A stretch of 64,000 nucleotides of DNA from PALSA-911 sp963743035 (GCA_963743035.1 CAVUOB010000009.1:1-64000); one strand, 5' to 3'; counted from the stretch's first letter, positions 17,529 to 26,204 are shown. The notes: generated from the sequence alone by a model not told the origin. Translations and numbers: made by a program.

Positions 17529-18698
17529 TCAACCGATCATGCGATACACGCCGCGCTCGAACTCGTCGTACAGCCCGAGCACGGTGGGATCGGCCCAGGG
17601 CAGGATCTGGGTCATGATCGTACCGCCCACCTGCCGCTGGGGATCGATCCAGAAATAGGTGTTGCGCAGGCCGCCCCAGCACAGGCTGCCGGCGGCGCGC
17701 CCGCCCGGCACGTCCTCGGTGTTGATCAGGAAGCTGAGGCCCCATTTCTTTGGCATGCCCGGCCAGAAATCGGCGGTGTTGGACAATGCGGGAATGGCGG
17801 TGTGCATCACCTCCACGTCGATATCGCCCATGTGGTTCCGCCCCATCAGCGCCACCGTCTCCGGCCGCAGCACCTGCACGCCGTCCAGCGTGCCGCGGTT
17901 CAGCATCATCCGGATGAAGCGGACATAGTCGCCGACCGTGCCGTACAGCCCGCCGCCGCCGAGGAAGGTAGCGGGGTCCATCGGCGGGTCGTAGGCGATC
18001 GGCTCCAGCCTGCCGTCCGGGTGGCGCTGGTGCATGCCGGCCAGCCGCGCGCTGATCTCCGGGCGCAGCCGGTACCCGGTGGAGGCCATGCCCAGGGGCT
18101 GGCAAAGATTCGCCTGCATATAGGCGTCCAGGCTCTGGCCGGTGACGGCTTCCAGAGCCTTGCCGGCCCAGTCGATGCTCACGCCATAGGCCCAGCGCTG
18201 GCCGGGATCGAAGGCCAGCGGCAGGCAATCCTCCGGCTTCACGAAGGTGGCCGCCCTGGGCAGGCCACTCTGCTGCGCGAAGGCCAGCATGTCGGCGTTC
18301 CACATGTCATAGGCGAAGCCGGCGGTGTGGGTCAGCAGGCGCCGCAGCGTGATCGAACCCTTCGCCGGCCGCAGGACCGGCTTGCCGGCGGCATCGAAGC
18401 CCTCCAGCACCCGGGTCGCCGCCAGCGCCGGCACCAGCCTGCCGAGGTCGTCATCCAGGTCCAGCCTGCCCTGCTCCACCAGTTGCATGCAGCAGGCGGC
18501 GGTGATCGCCTTGGTCATCGAGGCGATCCAGAACACGGTATCCGTGCCCATGGCCACGCCGCCGCCCAGCGAGCGTTCGCCGAAGCCCCCCTCGTAGATC
18601 GTATCCCTGCCGGCGGTTGCCATGGCCGCCACGCCAGGCACGGCGCCGGCGTCTGTCGCGCGGCGCAGGGCTGCGTCGATATCGGCGCGTGCGGTCAT
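17529..18698 (-). CDS. Beta-lactamase-family serine hydrolase
   Basis: 389 residues. The fold of class C beta-lactamases and EstB-type esterases is clear: SxxK motif ASMTK with Ser60 and Lys63, a Tyr motif in RWAYGVS (near residue 170), and LLTHTAGF and DPPMDPATFLGGGGL further on. The C-terminal KTG-like position is replaced by CWGGLRNTY. No signal peptide is seen, which is more like esterase/transesterase members than periplasmic penicillin-binding enzymes. The substrate is unknown. The ATG at 18698 follows a GGGGGAAA element. Confidence 0.88.
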   Translation of the reverse strand: MTARADIDAALRRATDAGAVPGVAAMATAGRDTIYEGGFGERSLGGGVAMGTDTVFWIASMTKAITAACCMQLVEQGRLDLDDDLGRLVPALAATRVLEGFDAAGKPVLRPAKGSITLRRLLTHTAGFAYDMWNADMLAFAQQSGLPRAATFVKPEDCLPLAFDPGQRWAYGVSIDWAGKALEAVTGQSLDAYMQANLCQPLGMASTGYRLRPEISARLAGMHQRHPDGRLEPIAYDPPMDPATFLGGGGLYGTVGDYVRFIRMMLNRGTLDGVQVLRPETVALMGRNHMGDIDVEVMHTAIPALSNTADFWPGMPKKWGLSFLINTEDVPGGRAAGSLCWGGLRNTYFWIDPQRQVGGTIMTQILPWADPTVLGLYDEFERGVYRMIG

Positions 18699-18710
18699 CC
18701 GGTTTCCCCC

Positions 18711-18782
18711 GTGTTGTCAAAGCCCGTGTTGTCAAAGCCCGTTTGTCAAAGCCCGTTTGTCAAATTCCGCTTGTCAAAATCC
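18711..18782. repeat. 14-15-bp tandem repeat, five units, carrying a stop codon
   Basis: Five units of the type gtgttgtcaaagccc lie between the serine hydrolase start and the end of the DUF6166-like gene. On the minus strand each unit contains TTTGACA, and the final unit holds the TGA stop of the DUF6166-like gene (18774-18776). Confidence 0.85.
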
Positions 18783-19064
18783 ACTCAGGGCTTCGTCGAT
18801 TTCGGCGCTGGTCAGTCGCCAGGCATTGTCCAGCTCCGCCACCACAGCACGCATGAACGCCTCGCTCAATGCCAGGGCACGCGCCGGATCGCCCAGATGG
18901 TCGGCCAGCAGCGCCAGCGCGAGCTGGCGCGGGCCGTCACCTTCATAGGTCCATTCGAAGCCCATGCGGCTGAAGCGGTGGATATCGAAACGCGGATCCA
19001 GCTTCGCGCCGTCCACGGTGACCACGGCGCCGTCCAGGCTGCGCCCGCCCTCATAGATTTTCAT
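18774..19064 (-). CDS. DUF6166-like small protein
   Basis: 96 residues. The N-terminus (MKIYEGGRSLDGAVV) and a middle part with FEWTYEGDGPRQLALALL, then LADHLGDPARAL, resemble DUF6166-type proteins, which are small and of unknown function. There is no signal peptide. The ATG at 19064 was chosen over the longer open frame because the upstream part is Arg/Ala/Gly-rich without similarity. Repeat arrays flank the gene on both sides. Confidence 0.68.
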   Translation of the reverse strand: MKIYEGGRSLDGAVVTVDGAKLDPRFDIHRFSRMGFEWTYEGDGPRQLALALLADHLGDPARALALSEAFMRAVVAELDNAWRLTSAEIDEALSGF

Positions 19065-19194
19065 GCGCCGCCGCCGGCGCACGGATGCGGTCGCATCCGC
19101 GCATCCATCCGCCGCGGCATCGCGGCCTTCGCCGTCACCATGCCGGTTCCTCCCCCCGGGGCCGTTCCGGTCCCGGGGGCATTTCAGCATGACG

Positions 19195-19269
19195 GCGCCC
19201 AGTCAGGAAGCGCCCGGTCAGGAAGCGCCAGGTCTGGAAGCGCCCGGTCTGGAAGCGGCCAGTCAGGAA
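19195..19269. repeat. 15-bp tandem repeat, five units, carrying a stop codon
   Basis: Five 15-bp units (gcgcccrgtcwggaa) run into the 3' end of the ada-like gene. The last unit contains its TGA stop (19263-19265, read on the minus strand). Three of the five units carry the trinucleotide tca that can serve as a minus-strand stop. Confidence 0.88.
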
Positions 19270-20354
19270 GCGGTGGCTTCCCGCTCCAGCTCCAGCAGTG
19301 CCCGCTTGCGCGGCACCCCCCAGCGATAGCCGGTGAGGTTGCCGTCGCTGCCGACCACGCGGTGGCAGGGCACGGCCAACGAGACCGGGTTGGTGGCGCA
19401 GGAACGGGCGACGGCGCGGATCGCCCGCGGATTGCCGACCATCTCCGCCAGCTGCGCATAGGTGCGGGTCTCGCCCGGCGGAATGCGGCACAGCGTCTGC
19501 CACACGCGCTGCTGGAACGCCGTGCCGCGCAAATCGAGCGGTAGGTCCAGCGCCTCGGCCGGCTCCTCTAGGAAATCCAGCACCGCGCGCACCGTGCCGG
19601 CCAGCGCCTGGTCGTCCGCCACCAGAAGGGCCCTGGGGAAGCGCTGCTGCAAATCGCCCAGCAGGGCGTTATCGGGTTCGGCAAAGCCGAGGAAGCACAC
19701 GCCCTTGTCGGTCGCGCCCACCAGCAGCCGCCCGAACGGGCAATCGGCGAAGGCGGTGCGGATCGTCTCCCCTGCCCCGCCGCGCCGTGCCGCGCCCGGC
19801 GTCATGCCGAGCAGCCTGCCGGTGTTTTCGTACACCCGGCTTTCGGAGCCGAAGCCGGCATCGGCGACGGCGTCGGCCACCCGCGCCCCGCTCGCCAGCG
19901 CGGCGTTGAGCCGCCGCGCCCGCACGCCTTCCGCATAGCTGCGCGGGGTCAGGCCGGTATGGTCGCGGAACAGGCGCAGGAAATGGAAGCGCGAATAGCC
20001 GGACCGCGCCGCCAGCGCCTCCAGCGAGGGGATGGCCTCCTCCCGCTCGATGAAGCCGCAGGCATCCTCCACCACGGCGCGGGCGATCGCGGCGCGCTCG
20101 CCCTTGGGGTCGCAACGCTTGCAGGCGCGGAAGCCCTCGGCCTCGGCGGCGGCGATATCGGCGAAGAAACGGACATTGCGACGCAATGGCCGCGGGGACG
20201 GGCAGCCGGGACGGCAATACACGCCCATGGTGGTGACCGCGTAGAGGAAATCGCCGGGTTCACGCCGCAGCACCTGGTCCCACAGCGACTCGTCGAACGT
20301 TGCCGCCGGGGCGGCGGGGACTGTCATGTCCATCTCTGTCTCACTCCGTTCCAT
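19263..20354 (-). CDS. ada: Ada-type bifunctional regulator and O6-methylguanine-DNA methyltransferase
   Basis: 363 residues with GGAAGAAG before the ATG at 20354. The N-terminal zinc/methyl-acceptor domain has the Cys ligands YCRPGC and ACKRC of Ada. A helix-turn-helix AraC-type domain follows (about 115-190, with SGYSRFHFLRLFRDH and DAGFGSESRVY). The C-terminal methyltransferase domain has the active-site motif PCHRV with the acceptor Cys at about position 330. The architecture equals that of E. coli Ada, which repairs O6-alkylguanine and methylphosphotriesters and induces the adaptive response. The frame is open upstream to 20558, but that part lacks similarity. Confidence 0.94.
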   Translation of the reverse strand: MERSETEMDMTVPAAPAATFDESLWDQVLRREPGDFLYAVTTMGVYCRPGCPSPRPLRRNVRFFADIAAAEAEGFRACKRCDPKGERAAIARAVVEDACGFIEREEAIPSLEALAARSGYSRFHFLRLFRDHTGLTPRSYAEGVRARRLNAALASGARVADAVADAGFGSESRVYENTGRLLGMTPGAARRGGAGETIRTAFADCPFGRLLVGATDKGVCFLGFAEPDNALLGDLQQRFPRALLVADDQALAGTVRAVLDFLEEPAEALDLPLDLRGTAFQQRVWQTLCRIPPGETRTYAQLAEMVGNPRAIRAVARSCATNPVSLAVPCHRVVGSDGNLTGYRWGVPRKRALLELEREATAS

Positions 20355-20418
20355 GGCTTCTTCCGTCCATAGAATGGGGATAGCGCCGCCTGCCCGCCAT
20401 CCGGGCCTTGCGGTCGCT

Positions 20419-20583
20419 AATCGAAGCAAGCCGGAGGTGGGCAGACCTTGGGCTTGTCTGATTGCAGCGCCCGCTTCGTCCGTCCGGCCGGGGTCAACCC
20501 GCGCGCAGCGCCCGCGCGCTTGCGCGGCTCGGGGTTGACGCCGGACGGGCGGACGCAAGCAACATCATCGATCAGACAGGCCC
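20419..20583 (-). repeat. Composite palindromic element, copy 1
   Basis: Read on the minus strand it begins gcctgtctgatcgatgatg and ends near cctccggcttgcttcgat. It contains a large hairpin with the core gcgcgcagcgcccgcgcgc. The same blocks occur in the plus-strand direction at 35526-35745 but in a different order. It fills the gap between the ada and OmpA-like genes. I see no gene inside. Confidence 0.75.
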
Positions 20584-20612
20584 GACCTCCCTGCCAATGA
20601 ACCCAGCAACAT

Positions 20613-21716
20613 CTAGCGGATACGGATCTCCACCCGCCGGTTCTGCGGCTCGCGCACGTTCGGGCCGGTCGCCACCAGCGGGTTCGACTCGCCGAAACCC
20701 TCGATATGGATCGCCTCCTTGGCGACGCCATCCTTGACCAGTTCCGCGGCGACGATCTGGGCACGGCGCAACGACAGGCCCTTGTTGTAGGCGGCGGAGC
20801 CGGACGTGTCGGTGTAGCCGTTGACCTCGATCCGCGTGGTCTGCACCTTGCGGGAGCTTTCCGCCGCCTGCACGATGATCTGGCGCGCGCGGTCGGTCAG
20901 CACGGCCTTGTCCCAGTCAAAGAACACCAGGAACGAGCGCAACTCCGCCGGCGCCGGCACGGCGGCCACCGGGGCCGGCATGGGCGGCGGCTTCACGCCG
21001 AAGGCATAGCGCACGCCGATCAGCGCCGACTGGTCGATCATGGTGCCGAGCTTCAGACTTGCCGGCACCGGGCCGGCGGAGGTGGCGGCGCTGCCGTTCA
21101 GCGTGCGGGTGATCGGCATGCTGAACAGCCGGTACTCCGCGGTCAGCGAAAGCCCGGGCGTGTTGGGAATGGGGAAGGACAATCCGGCGATCGCCTGGAC
21201 CGCGAGGCCCGTGGCGGAATCGTTGCTGTTGAAGCCGAACAGCGGATTGGCCGAACCGGCGCGCAGGCCGTTGGCGACGTTCCAGGCGGCACCGACGCCG
21301 GCGCCGACATAGGGATAGACCCAGGGCGAACGGACATCGAGGTCGAACAGCGCATTGGCCATCAGCGCATAGGTGTTCAGCGACCCGCTGGAACTGGTCG
21401 GAAACGGCGTGCCGTTCAGGTGGCCGAGATCATTGAGGCGCGCGCTGCCCTCGAGTTCCAGCCGCCAGCCATTGCCGAAACCGTAGCCCAGGCTGCCCAG
21501 CCCGATGAAGCCGCCATTGGTGCGCAGGCGCAGGCCGACATCGCCGAGCGCGGAAGCCGGGGATGGCTGGGCGCGAACGTCGTTGGTCGCGTGAAAGCCG
21601 GCACCGCCACCGAGATAGATCCCCTGGAACGGCTGCGCCACGGCTGGGCGGGACAGCAGCGCCCCCAAGGAGCAGGGCATGATAACCGCCGCCACCAGCA
21701 GATTCCGCAACCGCAT
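20613..21716 (-). CDS. OmpA-like outer membrane protein
   Basis: 367 residues with an AGGGAG ribosome site before the ATG at 21716. A cleavable signal peptide ends at about ...RPAVAQP. Residues about 30-250 form a beta-barrel-like region rich in Gly and aromatic strands (GIYLGGGAGF, YPYVGAGVGAAW, GVRYAFG). A Pro/Ala linker follows, then an OmpA C-terminal domain (FLVFFDWDKAVLTDRARQII, NGYTDTSG and RRVEIRIR) that binds peptidoglycan non-covalently. The protein would link the outer membrane to the cell wall. It is a paralogue of the broken gene at 21920-23036 just upstream. Confidence 0.92.
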   Translation of the reverse strand: MRLRNLLVAAVIMPCSLGALLSRPAVAQPFQGIYLGGGAGFHATNDVRAQPSPASALGDVGLRLRTNGGFIGLGSLGYGFGNGWRLELEGSARLNDLGHLNGTPFPTSSSGSLNTYALMANALFDLDVRSPWVYPYVGAGVGAAWNVANGLRAGSANPLFGFNSNDSATGLAVQAIAGLSFPIPNTPGLSLTAEYRLFSMPITRTLNGSAATSAGPVPASLKLGTMIDQSALIGVRYAFGVKPPPMPAPVAAVPAPAELRSFLVFFDWDKAVLTDRARQIIVQAAESSRKVQTTRIEVNGYTDTSGSAAYNKGLSLRRAQIVAAELVKDGVAKEAIHIEGFGESNPLVATGPNVREPQNRRVEIRIR

Positions 21717-21871
21717 TCGTCGATCTCCCTGATTCTCGCACAGCCCGTGCATCTGAGCGCCCCCGGGGATTTAGCCAAGGGAAAAATGCACAATGCCAAG
21801 CCTACAACAGCGCCAGCACGACCGCCCGGTCAAGGAACTCCCGCACGGCAACAAGGTTGCAAATGAGAAAG

Positions 21872-21891
21872 GGGCGCCTTGCGGCGCCCCT
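21872..21891 (-). terminator. Terminator of the second OmpA-like gene
   Basis: A perfect 8-bp stem (ggggcgcc / ggcgcccc) with a four-base loop is followed on the minus strand by tttct. It sits about 28 bases after the stop at 21920 and has the shape of an intrinsic terminator. Confidence 0.75.
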
Positions 21892-21919
21892 CTCCAGTCA
21901 TAGTTCAGAAATCAACTTC

Positions 21920-23036
21920 TTACTTGATGACGATTTCAACGCGACGGTTCTGCGGCTCACGCACGTTGGGGCCGGTCGGCACCAGCGGGTGGGTCTCGCC
22001 GAAGCCGGTGATCACGATCGCGTTCTTCGGCACGCCGTCCTTCACGAGTTCGGCAGCAACGGCCTGCGCACGACGGACCGAGAGGCCCTGGTTGTACTTC
22101 GGCGTGCCCGAGGTGTCGGTGAAGCCGTTCGAACTCGATCTTGGTGTAGCTGACCTTCTTCGAGTTCGCGGCCGCATCGGCGATGATCTGGCGAGCGCGG
22201 TCGGTCAGGTTGTACTTATCCCAGTCGAAGAACACGAGGTAGGAACGGGCCGGGGCCGGAGCAGGGGCCGGGGCGGCAACCGGAACCGGCGGCGGGGTCA
22301 CGCCGAAGGCATAGCGGATGCCAACCAGCAGGGTGTGGTTGTAGTTTCCGTTCGCCTGGCCGCTGCCCTGCCCATGGAAGGAAGCCAGGCTGGTGCTGGC
22401 GGCCGGGGTGACGTTGGCCGTGCCGCTGTAGTTGCGATCGCTGACCAGGCTCATGAAGTGGTATTCGAAGGTCAAGGAAAGCGCCGGCGTGATCGGCATC
22501 GACGCACCGGCAATCGCCTGATAGGCGAAGCTGCTCTTCGTCGAATTGCCGAAACTGATGATTCCCGCTCCCGTTCGGGCCGGAGCCATAGGCGGACACG
22601 CCCTGCCACTCGGTCGGCCTGGTAGCCGACGCCGATACCGATATACGGGGTGAACCACGGGCTCAGATTGTTGAAGTCATACAGCGCATTGACCATCGCG
22701 CCGTATTTCTGCTCGTCGCCGCGGGCGTTCTGGGTGCCGACCAGCGGCAGAGCATTGGTCGAGTCGAGCGAGTTGTACTTGTAGTCGCCCTCGAGTTCGG
22801 CGCGCAGACCGTTGCCGAAGCCGTAACCGACCGACAGCAGGCCAGCAAAGCCAGGATTGTAGCTGGAACTTGCCGCTCTTGCTGTAAGGGCCTTCCGTGA
22901 TCGTCACGTTCTGGCTCTGCATGAAGTTGGCGCCGACGCCAGCGCCAAGATAGATGCCGGTCACTGGCTGGCCCGCTTGGGCCGCGAGAGGCAGGGCCAG
23001 GATAGTGGCCGCCAGGAGCGTGCTCCGAATACTCAT
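21920..23036 (-). pseudogene. Second OmpA-like gene, interrupted by frameshifts
   Basis: The start (ATG 23036, AGGAGAG site) gives a signal peptide (MSIRSTLLAATILALPL) and barrel strands (GIYLGAGVGANF). The reading frame must then change near 22858, near 22600, near 22565 and near 22130 to recover the barrel (NPGFAGLLSVGYGFGNG, YDFNNLSPWFTPYIGIG, FAYQAIAGASMPITP), the linker and the OmpA domain (FFDWDKYNLTDRARQII then NGFTDTSG) to the stop at 21920. Within each frame the sequence is well conserved with the intact paralogue at 20613-21716 and no internal stop codons were noticed. Either the gene has recently decayed or the sequence has several single-base errors. Confidence 0.85.
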
Positions 23037-23313
23037 GATATGGTCTCTCCTCATTGTCACATCTGCCGGTGATTACGCGGCCGGAGCACATGCCCTCAAC
23101 CCACTCACCCGAACGCGTTCGATGGAAAAACCTTAGACCTCTCCGATCGCCAAGACGAGGGGGTTTCTGCCCTTTTCAGCGCGCTGTGGCGTTCATGCAA
23201 CACACGGGCGGGCAATCTGGCCACAGTTTGCCACAAATGCACCAAACACACCAAATTTTCATCGACTTCCGCCGCCGCGACGCGTCGCCGCCTTGCCGCA
23301 AACTCCCACAAAT

Positions 23314-23664
23314 TCAGACGATCCTGGCCTCGAATGGAGGCAAAAGATCCGGCGCGTCGAACTCGAGCACCCAAAGGTCGGGGTCGAAACGGACCTGGCG
23401 TTCGACATAGGCATCCGCCGCCGCCTGATCGACCGGTGCAACACCGGTGGCCCGCATCCAGCCCAGCTCCCCCTCCCCGGTGCGCATCTGCGACAGCACC
23501 GCCAGACCGTTCCGGCCGCGCAGCACCACCAGCACGCCGCCCGCGTCCGGATCGCCGCGGCGCAACACCGCCCCGGACCGACCGCCCAGATCGGCCATGC
23601 GCAGCGCCATCTTCACCCACAGCCCGGCCTTGACGCGGGGCGGCGGATCCCCGCGGTCGCTCAC
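23314..23664 (-). CDS. DUF1491 family protein
   Basis: 116 residues from a GTG start that overlaps the stop of the SDR gene by GTGA. The sequence VKMALRMADLGGRSG, VVLRGRNGLAVLSQM and RTGEGELGWMRATG matches the DUF1491 family, found mostly in alphaproteobacteria and of unknown function. It is cytoplasmic, without signal or membrane segments, and is the last gene of the folB operon. A link to folate metabolism is only suggested by position. Confidence 0.85.
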   Translation of the reverse strand: MSDRGDPPPRVKAGLWVKMALRMADLGGRSGAVLRRGDPDAGGVLVVLRGRNGLAVLSQMRTGEGELGWMRATGVAPVDQAAADAYVERQVRFDPDLWVLEFDAPDLLPPFEARIV

Positions 23665-24470
23665 GATTCGCCGCCCGAACAGCCGGGCAACTTATCCGCA
23701 GCCACGGCCAGCGCCGGATCGAACGCCACGTCCCGCGGCCGCCGGCGCAGCTTCTCCCCGCCATCGACGAAAATGGTCTCGCCGGTCAGCGACGGCATCG
23801 ACAGGATGAAGCGCACGCAGGCGGCCACCTCCTCGGGCGTGGCGCCGCGCCCCATCGGCGCGGCGCGCCAGGCGCGCTGGAACGATTCCTCGGTCTGCTT
23901 GCCGCTGATCATCGTCAGCCCCGGCGCCACGCCGCAGACGCGGATGCGCGGCGCCAGCGCCATCGCCAGCATTTCGGTCAGCCCGCCCAGGCCGACCTTG
24001 CTGAGCGTGTAGGACAGGAAGTCGGGGTTCAGGTTGTCGATCTTCTGGTCCAGCAGGTTGACGATGCAACCGCCTTCGGGCCGGTCGAACCGGGCGGCGA
24101 AATCCCGGCACAGCAGCACCGGCGCAATCAGGTTCGGCGTCAGAAGCTCCTGCAGGCTGCTCCAGGATACGGTGCGGATGTCGTCGTGAAAGAAGCTGGA
24201 CGCGTTGTTCACCAGGCAGTCCAGCGGCCCATGCGCCGCCACGCAGCTTCCGATCAGGCCCTCGACCTGGTCCTGGCGCGACAGGTCGGCCTGGATCGGC
24301 CGGCAGAAGCCGCCGGCCGCGTTGATCTCCGCCGCCAGCGCCTCCGCCTCGGCGGCCGAGCGGTTGTAATGCACGATCACCCGCCAGCCATCGGCGGCGA
24401 GCATCCGGGCGATCGCCGCGCCGATTCGCTTGCCGCCGCCCGTCACCAGCGCGGTGCGCATCGCGCTCAT
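23661..24470 (-). CDS. Short-chain dehydrogenase, pteridine-reductase-like
   Basis: 269 residues starting at ATG 24470, which overlaps the folB stop by ATGA. It has a Rossmann NAD(P) site TGGGKRIGAAIARML. The motif (TGxxxRIG) and the following HYNRSAAEAEALAAEI are typical of pteridine reductases and FolM-like enzymes. The NNAS loop and the catalytic Tyr and Lys (SYTLSKVGL) are present. FolM-type enzymes reduce dihydromonapterin or dihydrofolate with NADPH. The gene directly follows a folB homologue, which supports a role in tetrahydrofolate or pterin metabolism, but a general SDR role is possible. Confidence 0.85.
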   Translation of the reverse strand: MSAMRTALVTGGGKRIGAAIARMLAADGWRVIVHYNRSAAEAEALAAEINAAGGFCRPIQADLSRQDQVEGLIGSCVAAHGPLDCLVNNASSFFHDDIRTVSWSSLQELLTPNLIAPVLLCRDFAARFDRPEGGCIVNLLDQKIDNLNPDFLSYTLSKVGLGGLTEMLAMALAPRIRVCGVAPGLTMISGKQTEESFQRAWRAAPMGRGATPEEVAACVRFILSMPSLTGETIFVDGGEKLRRRPRDVAFDPALAVAADKLPGCSGGES

Positions 24471-24988
24471 GCCCCGGCTCCCCCGCCCGGGATCGCAGGT
24501 CGGATCGGGGGTCGGATCGCAGGCCGGACCGCCGGGCGCAGCCGGTACACCTCCACCCCGGCCGCCGCCGCCTCGTTGAAGATGTCGGGCTTCAGCACCG
24601 ATACCCGGCAGGCCTGCACCGCCGGATGGCGGAAGCACAGCTCCACGAGCTCGTCCACCAGGGTTTCCAGCAGATCCGTGTGCGGGCGGGCCGGCCAGGT
24701 CTTCAGCGCATCGCGGATCGGGTCGTAGTCGATCAGCCCGGCGGGCGCGGCCGCGGCGGAGCCCTGCAAGGGCGCGAACATGTCGACATTCACCAGCAGC
24801 CGCGTCGGCCGCTCGGCATGGCGCTCCCAGGGATGCAGCCCGACGCGCGCCTCCGTCGTCAGGTCGCGCAGCATCACCCGGAGATACTCGCGGGCACCGT
24901 TCCAGGGATCGGCGCCGCCGAACCCGGTTGTCCCTGTCGTCCCGGTTGTCTTTGTGGTCCCGGTTGTCTTTGTCGCCAATGTCTTCAT
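24467..24988 (-). CDS. folB: Dihydroneopterin aldolase-like protein
   Basis: About 173 residues from the ATG at 24988. The core (VMLRDLTTEARVGLHPWERHA, LLVNVDMF, DYDPIRDAL and LLETLVDELVELC) matches dihydroneopterin aldolase, which forms 6-hydroxymethyl-7,8-dihydropterin in folate synthesis. The first 22 residues are a low-complexity TKTTGTT region made by an 18-bp tandem repeat, and the C-terminus ends in RPA/RPP repeats made by a 12-bp tandem repeat, so both ends have been extended by repeats. A start at the internal MLRDL Met is possible but lacks a clear site. It begins the operon with the SDR and DUF1491 genes. Confidence 0.85.
   Translation of the reverse strand: MKTLATKTTGTTKTTGTTGTTGFGGADPWNGAREYLRVMLRDLTTEARVGLHPWERHAERPTRLLVNVDMFAPLQGSAAAAPAGLIDYDPIRDALKTWPARPHTDLLETLVDELVELCFRHPAVQACRVSVLKPDIFNEAAAAGVEVYRLRPAVRPAIRPPIRPAIPGGGAGA
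24491..24538. repeat. 12-bp tandem repeat at the 3' end of folB
   Basis: Four 12-bp units (gatcgcaggtcg type) encode the RPAI/RPPI-like repeats near the C-terminus of the folB product. Confidence 0.7.
24923..24976. repeat. 18-bp tandem repeat at the 5' end of folB
   Basis: Three 18-bp units starting cccggttgtc follow each other exactly and encode the Thr/Gly/Lys low-complexity N-terminus of the folB product. Confidence 0.85.
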
Positions 24989-25103
24989 CCTTTTCGTCCC
25001 TTCGCCACGCCCGGCCGCCGGCGCGGGAATTTCCGCGCGCGGGGAACAGCGATATAAGCGTCTGCCCGACCGTGATTTCGTCCCCCTTGCCGCGGAAGCC
25101 CCC

Positions 25104-26111
25104 ATGACCCGAGTCGCCGCCACGCTGGCCCTTCTGCTGTCCACGCTTCCGGTTCTCCTGACCGCGGCAACGGCCAAGGCAGCCGACCACATTACCTTCG
25201 GGTTGGACTGGAAGGCAGAGGCCGAATACGCGGGCTACTACCAGGCCGCCGCCACCGGGCTCTACGCCAGGCACGGCCTGGATGTCACCATCCAGCAGGG
25301 CGGCCCGCAGGTGAACCACACCCAGCTGCTGCTGGCGGGGCGCCTCGATTTCAACATCGCCTCCAACAGCTTCACGGCGATGAACTTCGTCAAGGAGAAG
25401 ATCCCCTTCCGCACGGTGGCCGCGATCTTCCAGAAGGACGCTTCGGTGCTGATCGCCCATCCAGGCCAGGGCAATGACAGTTTCCCCGCCCTGAAGGGCA
25501 AGCCGATCATGATCGGCTCGGAGACCCGGGTCGGCTGGTGGAACTTCGTGCGCGCCAAATTCGGCTACGACGACAGCCAGATCCGCACCTATACCTTCAA
25601 CCTGCAGCCTTTCCTCGCCGACAAGCGCATGGTCCAGCAGGGCTATATCGGCTCCGAGCCGTTCGCCGTCCGCCAGGCCGCCGGCTTCGACCCGGTGGTG
25701 CTGATGATCGCCGATACCGGTTTCGCCGGCTATTCCAGCCTGATCGCCACCTCCGACAAGAACATCAACGAACGCCCAGACCTGGTGCAACGCTTCGTCG
25801 ATGCCTCGATCGAGGGCTGGTACTCGTATCTGTACGGCGACCCCGCCCCGGCCAACGCGGCGATCAAGAAGGCCAACCCGGAGATGTCGGACGCCTTGCT
25901 CGCCTATGGCCGCGACACCCTCAAATCCAGGGGCATCATCGATTCCGGCGACGCGCTGAAGGACGGCATCGGCGCCATGACCCCCGCGCGCTGGAACGAG
26001 TTCCTGCACACCATGACCCAGGCCGGCGTCTACCCCGCCGATCTCGACGGCTCGCGCGCCTACACCACGCAATTCGTCAACAAGCGCGTGGGAATGGAGC
26101 TGAAGCATTAG
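25104..26111 (+). CDS. NMT1/THI5-type ABC transporter substrate-binding protein
   Basis: 335 residues beginning with a signal peptide that ends near ATAKAAD. The mature start HITFGLDWKAEAEYAGYY and then AATGLYARHGLDVTIQQGG are typical of the NMT1/THI5-like binding proteins, which take up pyrimidine-type thiamine precursors, sulphonates or related small molecules. It is followed by an ABC ATPase and a permease gene, so it is the periplasmic receptor of the importer. I looked for the conserved thiamine-pyrophosphate riboswitch core upstream and saw none, so the ligand is open. The start is the ATG at 25104, which opens the signal peptide. Confidence 0.88.
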   Translation: MTRVAATLALLLSTLPVLLTAATAKAADHITFGLDWKAEAEYAGYYQAAATGLYARHGLDVTIQQGGPQVNHTQLLLAGRLDFNIASNSFTAMNFVKEKIPFRTVAAIFQKDASVLIAHPGQGNDSFPALKGKPIMIGSETRVGWWNFVRAKFGYDDSQIRTYTFNLQPFLADKRMVQQGYIGSEPFAVRQAAGFDPVVLMIADTGFAGYSSLIATSDKNINERPDLVQRFVDASIEGWYSYLYGDPAPANAAIKKANPEMSDALLAYGRDTLKSRGIIDSGDALKDGIGAMTPARWNEFLHTMTQAGVYPADLDGSRAYTTQFVNKRVGMELKH

Positions 26112-26114
26112 CGC

Positions 26115-26150
26115 GGTCCCGGGAATGTCTACGGCCCAGGGAATGTTTGC
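26115..26150. repeat. 18-bp tandem duplication after the binding-protein gene
   Basis: Two 18-bp units (ggtcccgggaatgtctac and ggcccagggaatgtttgc) directly follow the stop codon of the substrate-binding gene. Confidence 0.6.
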
Positions 26151-26178
26151 CGACGCAACGGCAAGCCCCCCCGCTTCC

Positions 26179-26204
26179 CCCTCTCCCCCCTCCGGGGGAG
26201 AGGG
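26179..26204. repeat. GC-rich hairpin inside the ABC transporter gene cluster
   Basis: ccctctccccc and gggggagaggg form an 11-bp perfect stem with a four-base loop, in the 158-base gap between the binding protein and the ATPase gene. Such hairpins are common dispersed repeats in GC-rich proteobacteria and may reduce read-through to the downstream transporter genes. Confidence 0.75.

Noticed and set aside
24780..25103. Upstream extension of the substrate-binding protein
   Set aside because: The signal peptide starts at 25104; the extension is antisense to folB.
24989..25103. Thiamine-pyrophosphate riboswitch before the NMT1-type binding protein
   Set aside because: I looked for the conserved core (CTGAGA and the ACCTGA region) and did not see it.
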